A stretch of 38,400 nucleotides of DNA from Dehalococcoidia bacterium (lineage in GTDB: Bacteria > Chloroflexota > Dehalococcoidia > Tepidiformales > Tepidiformaceae): assembly GCA_022826585.1 (NCBI GenBank), contig JAJDUR010000125.1, forward strand, positions 1 through 38,400, written 5' to 3'. A model generated the notes under the pieces. The model ran no database searches and had not been told where the DNA came from. It saw only the letters and a list, made by a program, of their open reading frames with translations. Position 1 is the stretch's first letter, and each line of letters begins with the position of its first letter. Below, piece after piece: positions 7,261 to 16,683 of this stretch. The position numbers and the translations under genes were made by a program.

Positions 7261-7687
7261 TCAGAACCTGGCCGCCGTCAAGCGCGTCGTGGCGCTCTAC
7301 CTGCTGCTGCTGGCGGCAGCCACCCTGGTTCACCTGATCATCACGCCCTTCTACCAGCCCGATCACGACCCCGACTTCACGTTCTGGGAGGTCTACGACC
7401 CGTTCATGATGGCGGGCTCGCTGCTCGTCGTCCTCTTCGCCTACCTCTGGAAGCGCCGTCACGATGCGGCGCTTCCAGAGGCCAATGACTGGCGCGCCTA
7501 CGTCGAGGTCAACGGCCTCTTTTACATCGGCGGCGTGCAGGCAATCTTGCTTGCCTGGTCCTGGCTCATGCAGGTCTTTGGCGACTCTGCCCAGGCTCAG
7601 CCGGTCATCTGGCTCCTCGTCGATTCCGTCGGCGTCATGCTGTGGCTGGCAGCAGGACGCCGCCTCTGGCGGGAGGCGGCGTCGTAG
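7235..7687 (+). CDS. Four-helix membrane protein, paralogue 3 of 3
   Basis: Protein of 150 residues, third member of the tandem membrane family. I prefer the ATG at 7235, which has GGGAG ending 4 bases before it and overlaps the end of paralogue 2 by 26 bp. The GTG at 7253 (8-bp overlap) is a real alternative and would give an N-terminus closer in length to the siblings. The shared pattern is ALYLLLLAAATLVHLIITPFY, DFTFWEVYDPFMMAG, YVEVNGLFYIGGVQA, and a last helix in which WLLVDSVGVMLWL replaces the usual ID-PIL, ending RLWREAAS. Its last codons lie inside an 11-bp hairpin that reaches the stop codon. The function is unknown. Confidence 0.78.
   Translation: MRPSGPVTDQNLAAVKRVVALYLLLLAAATLVHLIITPFYQPDHDPDFTFWEVYDPFMMAGSLLVVLFAYLWKRRHDAALPEANDWRAYVEVNGLFYIGGVQAILLAWSWLMQVFGDSAQAQPVIWLLVDSVGVMLWLAAGRRLWREAAS
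7656..7683. terminator. Perfect 11-bp hairpin at the end of membrane paralogue 3
   Basis: GACGCCGCCTC (7656-7666) pairs perfectly with GAGGCGGCGTC (7673-7683) around a 6-base loop. It covers the last codons of the plus-strand gene and ends just before its stop. A second short stem, CCCGG/CCGGG, lies at 7689-7704. Both are between convergent genes, so a bidirectional terminator is plausible, but there is no T-tract. Confidence 0.45.
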
Positions 7688-7714
7688 ACCCGGGAACTGC
7701 CGGGCGGGGAACAG

Positions 7715-9349
<1,635 letters not shown>

Positions 9350-9412
9350 GCGGCTGACAGGTACCCCCGGTACAGGAATTGGGATGGCGCGTGGACACAC
9401 AACGCCAATCTG

Positions 9413-9441
9413 AGTATAGCACAAATGAGCGCCGATCCGAA
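9413..9441 (-). promoter_or_regulatory. Promoter of sigA with extended -10
   Basis: On the minus strand, TGC-TATACT (extended -10; hexamer at 9413-9418) is preceded by the weak -35 TTCGGA (9436-9441) with a 17-bp spacer. The expected start site is near 9406, giving a leader of about 57 bases before the sigA ATG. The extended -10 matches the element before the small gene at 5465 and before higB. Confidence 0.6.
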
Positions 9442-9480
9442 GCCTGTCTAGCCGTCAGAAGGGCGCTCCGGAGGGCTGAA

Positions 9481-9834
9481 TTAATCCCCCGTCGGGAGCC
9501 CCGCCTCTGCCCACGCGTCCGTGCCGCCCTCGACGTTGAACAACTCCAGCTCGTCCAGGCCGGCGGCCGTCGCGTACTCCGCCGCGAGGGCGCTGCGGCC
9601 GCCCATCTTGCAGATGAACAGCACTTCCTTCTTGTCTCCCGCGAACTCGCGGATCTGGCCGATCTCGTTCATCACCGTGTTCACGGGAATCAGGCGCACA
9701 CCCTTCGCGTGCACCTCGACGTACTCGTGCGGGTCCCGCACGTCGACCATCACGGCGTCGCCGTTGTCGAGCTTTTCCTTCGCCTCGTCGATTGAGATCC
9801 TCGTGAACGGCTCTCGCGGGTCCTTCGTAGCCAC
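9481..9834 (-). CDS. Rhodanese-like domain protein
   Basis: Single-domain rhodanese (sulfurtransferase-like) protein of about 117 residues. The fold signatures are visible: VMVDVRDPHEY (the conserved DVR segment), the active loop CKMGGRS with the catalytic Cys75 that would carry a persulfide, and the C-terminal VEGGTDAWAEAGLP. The six-residue active loop fits sulfurtransferases of the GlpE/PspE type rather than Cdc25-like phosphatases. The start is placed at GTG 9834, preceded by GAGAGG at a good distance; an in-frame GTG at 9876 has no such signal. The physiological sulfur donor and acceptor cannot be read. It is upstream of sigA on the same strand but sigA has its own promoter. Confidence 0.88.
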   Translation of the reverse strand: MATKDPREPFTRISIDEAKEKLDNGDAVMVDVRDPHEYVEVHAKGVRLIPVNTVMNEIGQIREFAGDKKEVLFICKMGGRSALAAEYATAAGLDELELFNVEGGTDAWAEAGLPTGD

Positions 9835-9905
9835 AGGAACTGCCTCTCGTGTGCGTTGTGACAGGAAGCCTAGCACGCACGGGCCGTCTGGCGAGGGCTC
9901 GCGCG

Positions 9906-10772
9906 ATGTGCCACGCTGCCCCCGTGACCGACCCCCTCCGCCCCGACTCCGCCGCCGCCCTGACGGCCTGGGCCGATCGCGTGCGCCTCAATCGCGAGCA
10001 GGTCGAACGCCGTCGCAAGGCCATGCCGCCGCGAGACGACTACTACGCCCCCATCGCCGCCATGTTTCGCGCCGACCCCCATCGCGAGGGCGACGCGACC
10101 GTGGAGGCCCTGCGCTCCCTCGTGCGATCCGGGGACACCGTGCTCGACATCGGCGCTGGCGGCGGCCGCTACGCCCTGCCCCTCGCCCTCCACGCCCGCG
10201 AGGTCATCGCCGTCGAGCCCTCCGAGGGCATGCGCGAGGTGCTCCTCGAGGGGATGGCCGAGCACGGCATCGACAACGTCCGCGTCGTCGACAGCCGCTG
10301 GCCCGCCGACGAGCCCCTGCATGCCGACGTTGCGCTCATCTCGCACGTCGGCTACGACATCGAGGACTTCGGACCGTTCCTCGACGCGATGGAGGCGGCC
10401 GCGAGCCGCCTCTGCATCGCCGTCATGCTGAGCAAGCCCCCACCTTCGCGCGCCAACCCCTTCTGGGAGGCGGTCCACGGCGAGCCCCGCGACCCGCTTC
10501 CCGCCCTGCCCGAGTTCCTCGTCCTCCAGCTCGCCCGCGGGCGGCTCTGCGAAGTGTCTTTCGCCGAGTACGACGCCATCGGCTACGGCGACGATGAAGG
10601 CGTCCTCCGCTTCCTCCGCCAGCAGCTCTGGATCGCCGAGGGCACCCCCGAGGAGGCGAAGCTTCGCGCCATCCTCCCCGATCACGTCGACTACGAGGGC
10701 GACGACGTCAGGTTCAGGCAGGATCCGGGCAAGCTCGGGATCGTTCGCTGGGAGCCGCTTGCGAAGGGCTAG
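9906..10772 (+). CDS. SAM-dependent class I methyltransferase
   Basis: Protein of 288 residues with a Rossmann-type methyltransferase fold. Motif I, VLDIGAGGGRYALPLA, sits at about residues 79-94 and binds S-adenosylmethionine. The acidic end of the next strand follows (VIAVEPSEGM, residues about 98-107), then a motif like VRVVDSRWP and a strand ALISHVGYDIEDF. The N-terminal about 75 residues are helical and charged. The ATG at 9906 is chosen because GAGGG ends 7 bases before it; in-frame starts upstream lie in the gap to the rhodanese. The substrate is not recognisable, since class I methyltransferases act on small molecules, proteins or RNA. Its stop shares the tetranucleotide CTAG with the stop of cofGH on the other strand. 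Confidence 0.8.
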   Translation: MCHAAPVTDPLRPDSAAALTAWADRVRLNREQVERRRKAMPPRDDYYAPIAAMFRADPHREGDATVEALRSLVRSGDTVLDIGAGGGRYALPLALHAREVIAVEPSEGMREVLLEGMAEHGIDNVRVVDSRWPADEPLHADVALISHVGYDIEDFGPFLDAMEAAASRLCIAVMLSKPPPSRANPFWEAVHGEPRDPLPALPEFLVLQLARGRLCEVSFAEYDAIGYGDDEGVLRFLRQQLWIAEGTPEEAKLRAILPDHVDYEGDDVRFRQDPGKLGIVRWEPLAKG

Positions 10773-13198
10773 CGGGAACGCGCGTACTTCTTGACCGGCG
10801 TGAGCACGATCGGCGTGAGCTCGTCCGCGCCGTAGGAGCTCTGCCGGCGCTCTTCGGGTGGAGTCCCGTACGTCGTCGTTCGCTGGCGCGGCAGCCGCCC
10901 GATGCTCGTGATGAGGTCGTCCATCGCCTCGGGAGGCATCTCCTGCCCGTGGCTCGCGCCGGCCGCCCGGCTGATGCTCTCGTTCATGAGCGTGCCGCCC
11001 ATGTCGTTCGCGCCCGCCAGCAGGGCCGCCTTCGAGCCCTCGACCCCCATCTTCACCCACGACACCTGGATGTTCGGGATGAGCGGGTGCAGCGCCAGCC
11101 GCGAGACCGCGTGCATCAGGATGGCCTCGCGCCAGGTCGGGCCCTTGCGCGCGCGACCCTTCAGGTAGATGGGCGCTTCCATGTGCACGAACGGCAGCGG
11201 CACGAACTCGCTGATGCCGCCCGTGCGGGCCTGCAGCTCGCGCAGCCGCAGCAGGTGCCGCGCCCACGAGACCGGCCCGTCGATGTGCCCGTACATGACC
11301 GTCGACGTGGTCGTGAACCCGACCTCGTGCGCCGCCCCCACCACCTCCAGCCACTGATCCGTGCTGAGCTTGTCCGGGCAGAGGGTGTCGCGTACCTCGT
11401 CGTCGAGGATCTCGGCGGCGGTACCTGGCAGCGTCCCCAGCCCTGACTCCCTCAGCCGCCCCAGGAACTCCTTCACCGGGATACCCAGCGTCTCCGCGCC
11501 CTGGTGCACCTCCAGCGGCGAGAAGGCGTGCACGTGCATGTCGGGCAGCGCGTCCTTCACCGCCTCGCAGATCTGGAGGTAGGTGTCGCCCGTGTAGTCG
11601 GGGTGAATCCCGCCCTGCATGCAGACCTCGGTCGCGCCCCGGTCCCAGGCCTCCTGCGCCCGGCGAACCACTTCGTCTAGCCCGAGGTCGTACGGCTTGC
11701 CTCGCAGGTTCTCGCTCAGCTTTCCCTTCGAGAACGCGCAGAACTGGCACTTGAAGTAGCAGATGTTCGTGTAGTTGATGTTCCGGTTGACGACGTACCG
11801 GACGATGTCGCCCGAGACCTCGGCGCGAAGCTCGTCGGCGGCCGCACAGACGTAGTCGAACTCGGGACCGCGCACCTCGAACAGCCGCGCGATCTCCCCC
11901 TCCGCCAGCTCCTCGCCCCGCTTCGCCTTCGCGACGAGCGCGGGTACGGGAGAGTGGGGGGGCATCGTCTCGGGTTCCTGGCGGGGGAAGGTGTAGCCGG
12001 GCGGCGGTTCGAGGACCGCGCCGGGGGCCCACTCGCCCTCGCGCGCGAAGCCGTCCGCGTCCATCGAGCGCAGCACCTGCGTCGCCATCTTCTTGCTCTG
12101 CCAGCGGTCGCTGTCCCTGGCGTACTCCGGGTAGACCGCGAGCCGCTCGGCCAGGTGGTGGCCGGCTGCCTCCGTCTGCCGCCGCAGCTCTTCGAGCTGG
12201 GGCCAGGGCGCCTCCGGGTTCACGTGGTCGATCGTGACCGGCGAGACGCCACCCCAGTCGCTCAGGCCCGCCGCCACAAGCTTCCCGTACGACTCGGGCA
12301 TCAGGTTCGGCGGCGCCTGCACCCCGATCTCCGGCCCGAACAGGATGCGTGCCATCGCCAGCGTCCAGAGCAGGTCGTCGAAATCCGGCTCGGGGGCATT
12401 CGCCATCTTCGTGTCGGGCTTCGCCCGGAAGTTCTGGATGATCAGCTCTTGGACGTGCCCGTGCTCTTCGTGCAGGTCGCGCAGGGCCAGGAGCGACTCG
12501 ATCCGCTCACGCCGCGTCTCCCCGATGCCGATGAGGATGCCCGAGGTGAACGGCACCTGCAGCTCGCCCGCGAGGCGCATCGTCTCGAGCCGGGCCGCCG
12601 GGTCCTTGTCCGGCGAGCCGTAGTGAACCTGCCCCTTCTCCAGCAGTCGGGGCGAGAGGCTCTCCAGCATGATGCCCTGCGACACCGAGACCTCGCGCAG
12701 CAGGGCGATGTCCTCGCGCGTCATGACGCCGGGGTTGGCGTGGGGCAGCAGCCCCGTCTCCTCCGCGACGATGCCTGCCACCTCCGCCAGGTACGAGATG
12801 GTGGTCTCGTGCCCGAGGGCGGCCAGCTCCTCGCGCGCCACCTTGTAGCGCAGCTCGGGCTTGTCCCCGAGCGTGAACAGCGCCTCCGTGCAGCCCGCGG
12901 CTGCGCCCGCCCGCGCGATCTCCAGCACCTCGTCGATGCTCATGTAGGCGCGCTCGCCCCGCTTGGGCGGCTGCGCGAACGTGCAGTAGTGGCAGACGTC
13001 CCGGCAGAGCTTGGTGAGCGGGATGAAGATGTTGCGCGAGTAGGAGATGACGTGGTCGTGCGCCTGGTCCCGGATCGAGCCCGCCGCCGCTGTCAGCGTG
13101 GCGAGATCGGTTTCGTCGGCAAGGGCGAGGGCTTCCGCGTGCGTCGGGCTCACGCCCGCCAGCGCTCGCGCCAGCACGGCCTCGGTCGTTTCGTGCAT
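10769..13198 (-). CDS. fbiC: FO synthase, fused CofG-CofH (FbiC-type)
   Basis: Protein of 809 residues with two radical-SAM enzymes in one chain. It makes the deazaflavin FO (7,8-didemethyl-8-hydroxy-5-deazariboflavin) from 5-amino-6-ribitylaminouracil and tyrosine, a committed step of coenzyme F420 synthesis. The N-terminal CofG half has the CxxxCxxC cluster at Cys65, Cys69 and Cys72 (KLCRDVCHYCTF). The C-terminal CofH half has its own cluster at Cys480, Cys484 and Cys487 (NICYFKCQFCAF). Fusion in this order is known from actinobacterial FbiC; most archaea keep two genes. The start is ATG 13198 (MHETTEAVLA); an upstream in-frame start would overlap the divergent promoter region. A divergent HxlR regulator begins 57 bp away. 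Confidence 0.93.
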   Translation of the reverse strand: MHETTEAVLARALAGVSPTHAEALALADETDLATLTAAAGSIRDQAHDHVISYSRNIFIPLTKLCRDVCHYCTFAQPPKRGERAYMSIDEVLEIARAGAAAGCTEALFTLGDKPELRYKVAREELAALGHETTISYLAEVAGIVAEETGLLPHANPGVMTREDIALLREVSVSQGIMLESLSPRLLEKGQVHYGSPDKDPAARLETMRLAGELQVPFTSGILIGIGETRRERIESLLALRDLHEEHGHVQELIIQNFRAKPDTKMANAPEPDFDDLLWTLAMARILFGPEIGVQAPPNLMPESYGKLVAAGLSDWGGVSPVTIDHVNPEAPWPQLEELRRQTEAAGHHLAERLAVYPEYARDSDRWQSKKMATQVLRSMDADGFAREGEWAPGAVLEPPPGYTFPRQEPETMPPHSPVPALVAKAKRGEELAEGEIARLFEVRGPEFDYVCAAADELRAEVSGDIVRYVVNRNINYTNICYFKCQFCAFSKGKLSENLRGKPYDLGLDEVVRRAQEAWDRGATEVCMQGGIHPDYTGDTYLQICEAVKDALPDMHVHAFSPLEVHQGAETLGIPVKEFLGRLRESGLGTLPGTAAEILDDEVRDTLCPDKLSTDQWLEVVGAAHEVGFTTTSTVMYGHIDGPVSWARHLLRLRELQARTGGISEFVPLPFVHMEAPIYLKGRARKGPTWREAILMHAVSRLALHPLIPNIQVSWVKMGVEGSKAALLAGANDMGGTLMNESISRAAGASHGQEMPPEAMDDLITSIGRLPRQRTTTYGTPPEERRQSSYGADELTPIVLTPVKKYARSR

Positions 13199-13211
13199 CG
13201 AGGGTCGATCG

Positions 13212-13217
13212 TACAAT
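13212..13217 (+). promoter_or_regulatory. Possible -10 element in the cofGH/HxlR divergent gap
   Basis: TACAAT at 13212-13217 could be the -10 of the HxlR gene, with an expected start about 30 bases before its ATG and GGAGG between. The only -35 candidates near 13189-13195 (TTTCGT/TTCGTG) are weak. The overlapping minus-strand TATTGT could serve cofGH in the opposite direction. Confidence 0.35.
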
Positions 13218-13254
13218 ACGACTCGGTAGCCCGTCACAACCCACTGGAGGAAGC

Positions 13255-13677
13255 ATGGCCTCGCGAAGCGTCCGCTGCCCCGTCGCCTCGACCCTCGATC
13301 TCGTCGGCGATCGCTGGACGCTCCTGATCGTGCGCGACCTCCTGAAGGGCGACGCCCGCTTCAGCGATCTGCGCCTCTCCGTCGAGGGGATCACGGCCAG
13401 CGTACTCTCCTCGCGCCTCAAGGTGCTCGAAGCGGAAGGTCTTGTCGATCGCCGGCTCTACAGCGACCACCCGCCCCGCGCCGAGTACTTCCTCACGGCC
13501 AAGGGCCACTCCCTCGGCGTCGTCGTGGGCGCCCTCGCGAGCTGGGGCGAGCGCCACACCGACCACGACCTCAGCATCATCGATCACCGCTGCGGGCACA
13601 GCGTCGATGTGGTCTACCGCTGTCCCACCTGCGACCGCGACGCCCCCCGCTCGCGGATACGCATCGTCCCCGCCTGA
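13255..13677 (+). CDS. HxlR-family transcriptional regulator
   Basis: Protein of 140 residues of the HxlR (MarR-like winged helix) family. The N-terminal signature RCPVASTLDLVGDRWTLLIV is intact, including the conserved Cys8. It is followed by the recognition region RFSDLRLSVEGITASVLSSRL and the wing (VDRRLYSDHPPRAEYFLT). The C-terminus is unusual: Cys113-Gly-His115 and Cys123-Pro-Thr-Cys126 form a zinc-ribbon-like set of ligands in about 14 residues. The ATG has GGAGG five bases upstream. The gene is divergent from cofGH with 56 bp between starts, so it may regulate F420 synthesis as well as itself, but this is inference from position only. HxlR proteins commonly respond to reactive electrophiles or redox signals. 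Confidence 0.9.
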   Translation: MASRSVRCPVASTLDLVGDRWTLLIVRDLLKGDARFSDLRLSVEGITASVLSSRLKVLEAEGLVDRRLYSDHPPRAEYFLTAKGHSLGVVVGALASWGERHTDHDLSIIDHRCGHSVDVVYRCPTCDRDAPRSRIRIVPA

Positions 13678-13720
13678 ACGATTGGGCCCGGAGGCCGTCA
13701 CCGTCAATGATCTGGCGGCT

Positions 13721-14035
13721 TCAGGAGGCTGCGGCGTGGTCGTGCGGTTCGATCGCCTGGAGATGGACGCTCTCGCTGCGCTCGGCGTGGTAGAGGTCCC
13801 AGCGGAGTTGCAGGGACATCCAGAAGTCGGGCGATGTGCCCAGGAACCTGGAGAGCCGCAACGCCGTGCTGGGCGTGATGCCTCGCTTCCCGCGGACAAT
13901 CTCGTTGATCCGCTGGTACGGCGCCTGAACCCCGCTGGCCAGGGCGCGCTGGGTCATCCCGAGGGGCTCCAGGAACTCCGTGAGCAGCACCTCGCCCGGA
14001 TGCGTCGGCGCACGGTCGGTGGGAATGCGGACCAT
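13721..14035 (-). CDS. higA: HigA-family antitoxin
   Basis: Protein of 104 residues of the HigA/VapI addiction-module antitoxin family. It begins with the family opening THPGEVLLTEFLEPLGMTQ and contains a Cro/C1-type helix-turn-helix (QRALASGVQAPYQRINEIVRGKRGIT), followed by ALRLSRFLGTSPDFWMSLQLRWDLY, which is typical of the group. It should neutralise HigB and bind the operator over the higB start as a dimer. The ATG at 14035 has AGGAG 7 bases upstream, within the 10-bp gap after higB. The order toxin then antitoxin is the usual higBA order, opposite to most type II systems. Confidence 0.93.
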   Translation of the reverse strand: MVRIPTDRAPTHPGEVLLTEFLEPLGMTQRALASGVQAPYQRINEIVRGKRGITPSTALRLSRFLGTSPDFWMSLQLRWDLYHAERSESVHLQAIEPHDHAAAS

Positions 14036-14045
14036 GACTCAACTC

Positions 14046-14342
14046 CTATCGGTGGTAATCGACAATCTCGACGTCGACGGGGCCGGAATCGGTCCATCGA
14101 AAGCAGATGCGATAGCGGTCGTTGATGCGGATACTGTGTTGTCCCCGGCGATCTCCGGTCAGTTGTTCGAGCCGGTTGCCAGGGGGCGCTCGAAGATCAC
14201 CCACACGGGATGCGGAGTCGAGGAGGTCCAGTTTTCGCTGAGCTACCCTCCATATGGTCTGGGGACATGTGCGTAGCGCCAGTCGAGTGGCTCGCCCGTG
14301 AAAGACATCCTCGGTCCCCCCTGCCTTGAACGAGACGATCAC
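14046..14342 (-). CDS. higB: HigB-family toxin (RelE superfamily mRNA interferase)
   Basis: Protein of 98 residues of the HigB/RelE superfamily, ribosome-dependent mRNA interferases held in check by HigA. The characteristic features are the start VIVSFKAGGTEDVFHGR, a middle segment WRVAQRKLDLLDSA, LRAPPGNRLEQL, and the C-terminal core GQHSIRINDRYRICFRW ending DVEIVDYH. The GTG at 14342 gives the usual length; the frame is open upstream to 14441, but that extension has no family similarity and would cross the promoter. An extended -10 places transcription at or within a base or two of the GTG, so the mRNA is probably leaderless. Confidence 0.92.
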   Translation of the reverse strand: MIVSFKAGGTEDVFHGRATRLALRTCPQTIWRVAQRKLDLLDSASRVGDLRAPPGNRLEQLTGDRRGQHSIRINDRYRICFRWTDSGPVDVEIVDYHR

Positions 14343-14344
14343 GT

Positions 14345-14371
14345 TAGCATGGTAGCACGGAACGTATGCTA
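14345..14371. promoter_or_regulatory. higBA promoter and candidate HigA operator
   Basis: On the minus strand TGC-TACCAT (hexamer 14349-14354) is an extended -10 lying 6 bases before the higB GTG. It is flanked by TAGCAT (14345-14350) and its inverse ATGCTA (14366-14371), with a related GTAGCA half-site between them. An inverted repeat overlapping the toxin promoter is the expected place for HigA autorepression. Confidence 0.55.
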
Positions 14372-14479
14372 CAGGCCGGCCGCCCCCGCCTGAAACGGTC
14401 TTCGGGGTTTGCTCCCCCTCACCCCTGCCCCGTATCCTCACTGTTTGGGAAAGTCCCCACCTCGATCGGGAGTGAACGT

Positions 14480-15103
14480 GTGCACACCATCGGCCTGACT
14501 GGCGGCATCGCCAGCGGGAAATCCACCGTCGCGGAGTTCTTTCGCGAGCAGGGCGTGCCCGTTCTCGACGCCGATATCCTCGGGCACCGCACCTACGACC
14601 CCGGCACCTCCACCTTCGCCGCGGTCGTCGCCGCCTTCGGCAGCGACATCGTGGCCGGCGATGGCACCATCGACCGGCGCGCCCTGGGGGGCAAGGTGTT
14701 CGGCAAGCCCGAGGAATTGACCCGCCTGACGGATATCGTCTGGCCCGGCATCCGCGCGCTTGCTTCGCAGGAGCTCTCCGACCTCGAGGTGGCCGGCACG
14801 GGCATCGCCCTGCTCGAGGCCGCCGTCCTCCTCGAGGCCGGCTGGCAGGACATGGTCGACGAGATCTGGGTCACCACCGTCGAGCCCGACCTGGCCGTGG
14901 CCCGATTGGCCGAGCGCAACGGCATGGATGAAGCCGCCGCGCGCGCCCGCATCGATTCGCAGCTCTCCAACGAGGAGCGGATCGCGGCGGCGAGCGTGGT
15001 CATCGAGAACAACGGCACGCGCGAGGAGCTCGCGGACGGCATCGAGGCCGCCTGGCAAGTGCTTCGCGCGCGCACCGGCACAGAGAGGCAGACGATTGGC
15101 TGA
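14480..15103 (+). CDS. coaE: Dephospho-CoA kinase CoaE
   Basis: Protein of 207 residues that phosphorylates the 3'-hydroxyl of dephospho-CoA with ATP, the last step of coenzyme A synthesis. The P-loop [12 protein letters not shown] is at residues 5-16, followed by the substrate-side motif [17 protein letters not shown]. The lid region [18 protein letters not shown]-like segment and [24 protein letters not shown] near the end are typical of CoaE. The GTG at 14480 is preceded by GGGAG at 7 bases; the frame is open further upstream but encodes no conserved sequence there. It overlaps the MoxR gene by 8 bp, which ties it to the cluster that follows, although its own role is core metabolism. Confidence 0.93.
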   Translation: MHTIGLTGGIASGKSTVAEFFREQGVPVLDADILGHRTYDPGTSTFAAVVAAFGSDIVAGDGTIDRRALGGKVFGKPEELTRLTDIVWPGIRALASQELSDLEVAGTGIALLEAAVLLEAGWQDMVDEIWVTTVEPDLAVARLAERNGMDEAAARARIDSQLSNEERIAAASVVIENNGTREELADGIEAAWQVLRARTGTERQTIG

Positions 15104-16004
15104 AGCACCCACCACCACCGAAGTCATGGCACCCGGCGGCCTCGTCCTCGCTGCCGAGGAGTTCACCGTTCGCGAAGAGCCCTACTACCTCCCCTTGGGG
15201 GACGAGATCGAGCTCTTCGAGGCCGCCTTCGAGCAGCGCATCCCCGTGCTGCTGAAGGGCCCGACGGGCTGCGGCAAGACCCGCTTCGTCGAGTACATGT
15301 CCTGGCGCCTCGGCCGGCCCATGACGCACATCTCCCAGGGTGGCGAGGCGCCCCTCGACGACGAGGGCCCGCGCCCCTTCGTCACCGTCGCCTGCCACGA
15401 GGACCTGACTGCCAGCGACCTCGTCGGCCGCTACCTCCTCGATACCGACGGCACGCGCTGGATCGACGGCCCCCTCACCCGCGCCGTCAAGACCGGCGCC
15501 ATCTGCTACCTCGACGAAGTGGTCGAGGCCCGCAAGGACACGACCGTCCTCATCCACCCCCTCACCGACTACCGCCGCCTCCTCCCCATCGAGAAGCTTG
15601 GCCAGGTCGTCGAGGCGGCGGACGGCTTCCTCCTCGTCATCTCCTACAACCCCGGGTACCAGAGCGCCCTCAAGGACCTGAAGCACTCGACCCGGCAGCG
15701 TTTCATCTCCGTCGAGTTCACCTATCCCACCCGCGAGCAGGAGGCGGAGATCATCTCGCACGAGTCGGGTGTCGACCTGGCCGTCTCCATCGAGCTCGCG
15801 AAGCTCGGCGAGAAGGTGCGTAACCTCAAGGAGCACGGCCTCAGCGAGGGTGTCAGCACGCGCCTCCTCATCTACGCCGGCCGCCTCATCGAGCGGGGCA
15901 TCGAGCCCCGCCGCGCCGCCCAGGTGGGCGTCACCTGGGCCCTCACCGACGACCTCGAAGTCCAGCGCAGCATCGAAGAGGTGGTGACATCCATCTTCGA
16001 GTAG
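15096..16004 (+). CDS. MoxR-family AAA+ ATPase (CbbQ/NirQ/NorQ-like)
   Basis: Protein of about 302 residues of the MoxR AAA+ group, closest in pattern to CbbQ/NirQ/NorQ. Walker A GPTGCGKT is at residues 55-62. Walker B YLDEV has Asp140-Glu141. Other features are [16 protein letters not shown] (the MoxR insert region), the sensor-1 segment [11 protein letters not shown] and a pore-side [11 protein letters not shown]. Such ATPases work with a VWA protein to remodel or load metal into a target enzyme. I choose TTG 15096 because AGAGG lies 7 bases before it; the first ATG at 15126 has no ribosome-binding site. The gene overlaps coaE by 8 bp and is followed after 67 bp by the phosphoesterase and VWA genes on the same strand. 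Confidence 0.9.
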   Translation: MAEAPTTTEVMAPGGLVLAAEEFTVREEPYYLPLGDEIELFEAAFEQRIPVLLKGPTGCGKTRFVEYMSWRLGRPMTHISQGGEAPLDDEGPRPFVTVACHEDLTASDLVGRYLLDTDGTRWIDGPLTRAVKTGAICYLDEVVEARKDTTVLIHPLTDYRRLLPIEKLGQVVEAADGFLLVISYNPGYQSALKDLKHSTRQRFISVEFTYPTREQEAEIISHESGVDLAVSIELAKLGEKVRNLKEHGLSEGVSTRLLIYAGRLIERGIEPRRAAQVGVTWALTDDLEVQRSIEEVVTSIFE

Positions 16005-16071
16005 CCGCCGGCGCGCTCGTTCCGGAGCACTCGTGGAAGCGTGCGCCCATGTTCGCGTGCGAGGGGGCGGC

Positions 16072-16683
16072 GTGAGGATCGGCATCGTCTCGGACGTCCA
16101 CGGCAACGTCGCCGGACTCCAGGCGGCCCTCGACCGCATGGGCCCCATCGACGAGTTGCTCTGCGCCGGCGACACCGTCTACCAGTACCGCTGGTCGAAC
16201 GAGACGATCGAACTGCTGCGCGAGCACGGCGCTCGCGTCGTGCTCGGCAACCACGACGAGGTCATCCTCGGCCGCGACGGCGAGCGCGCCCGCGCCATGG
16301 AGCACGTGCGCGGGGACCTCGTCGAGTGGCTGCGTGAACAGCCCTACTCGGTCGATGCGGAGGTGGACGGACGGCGCTTCCTCATGGCCCACAGCTCGCC
16401 CTGGGGCGGCTGGGAGTACCACTACCCCCACGACCCCATCTGGCGGAAGACCGAGAGCCTCGAGCACGACGTCGTCGTGACGGGCCACACCCACGTCCCC
16501 ATGGCCGCCCGCTTCGGCGATACGCTCGTCATCAATTCCGGCTCCGTGGGCGAAGCCCGCCACCCCGGGAACGGCTACCGCCTCTCCTGCGCCGTCTGGG
16601 ACACGGCCGGCGACGAGGTTCACTTCCACGAGTACGAGGACCCCGCCCGCCCTTCCCGCGTGCTCGCCTCGGGAGGCGCCTGA
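16072..16683 (+). CDS. Calcineurin-like metallophosphoesterase (YfcE/MJ0936-like)
   Basis: Protein of 203 residues of the calcineurin-like phosphoesterase superfamily, with two-metal-ion chemistry. The metal-binding motifs appear in order: SDVHGN at residues about 6-11, AGDTV, GNHDEV, and the C-terminal GHTHVPM. The pattern and size fit the YfcE/MJ0936 group, which cleaves phosphodiesters; the natural substrate is unknown. GTG 16072 is favoured, with GAGGGGG just upstream; an earlier in-frame GTG at 16033 lacks a signal. The stop overlaps the VWA gene start by one base (TGATG), so the two are translationally coupled. That coupling between a phosphoesterase and a MoxR-VWA pair is not something I recognise from well-described systems. 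Confidence 0.9.
   Translation: MRIGIVSDVHGNVAGLQAALDRMGPIDELLCAGDTVYQYRWSNETIELLREHGARVVLGNHDEVILGRDGERARAMEHVRGDLVEWLREQPYSVDAEVDGRRFLMAHSSPWGGWEYHYPHDPIWRKTESLEHDVVVTGHTHVPMAARFGDTLVINSGSVGEARHPGNGYRLSCAVWDTAGDEVHFHEYEDPARPSRVLASGGA

Noticed and set aside
9855-9860. TTGTGA half-site near the rhodanese/methyltransferase gap as a second CRP site
   Set aside because: No TCACAA partner at the right spacing, so a single half-site by chance.
9870-12032. Minus-strand open frame of 720 codons partly within cofGH and opposite the methyltransferase
   Set aside because: Out of frame with the radical-SAM motifs and rich in Arg and Gly, so treated as a shadow.
14366-14479. N-terminal extension of CoaE from an upstream ATG
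   Set aside because: The extension has no family similarity, crosses the higBA control region, and the GTG at 14480 has a good ribosome-binding site.
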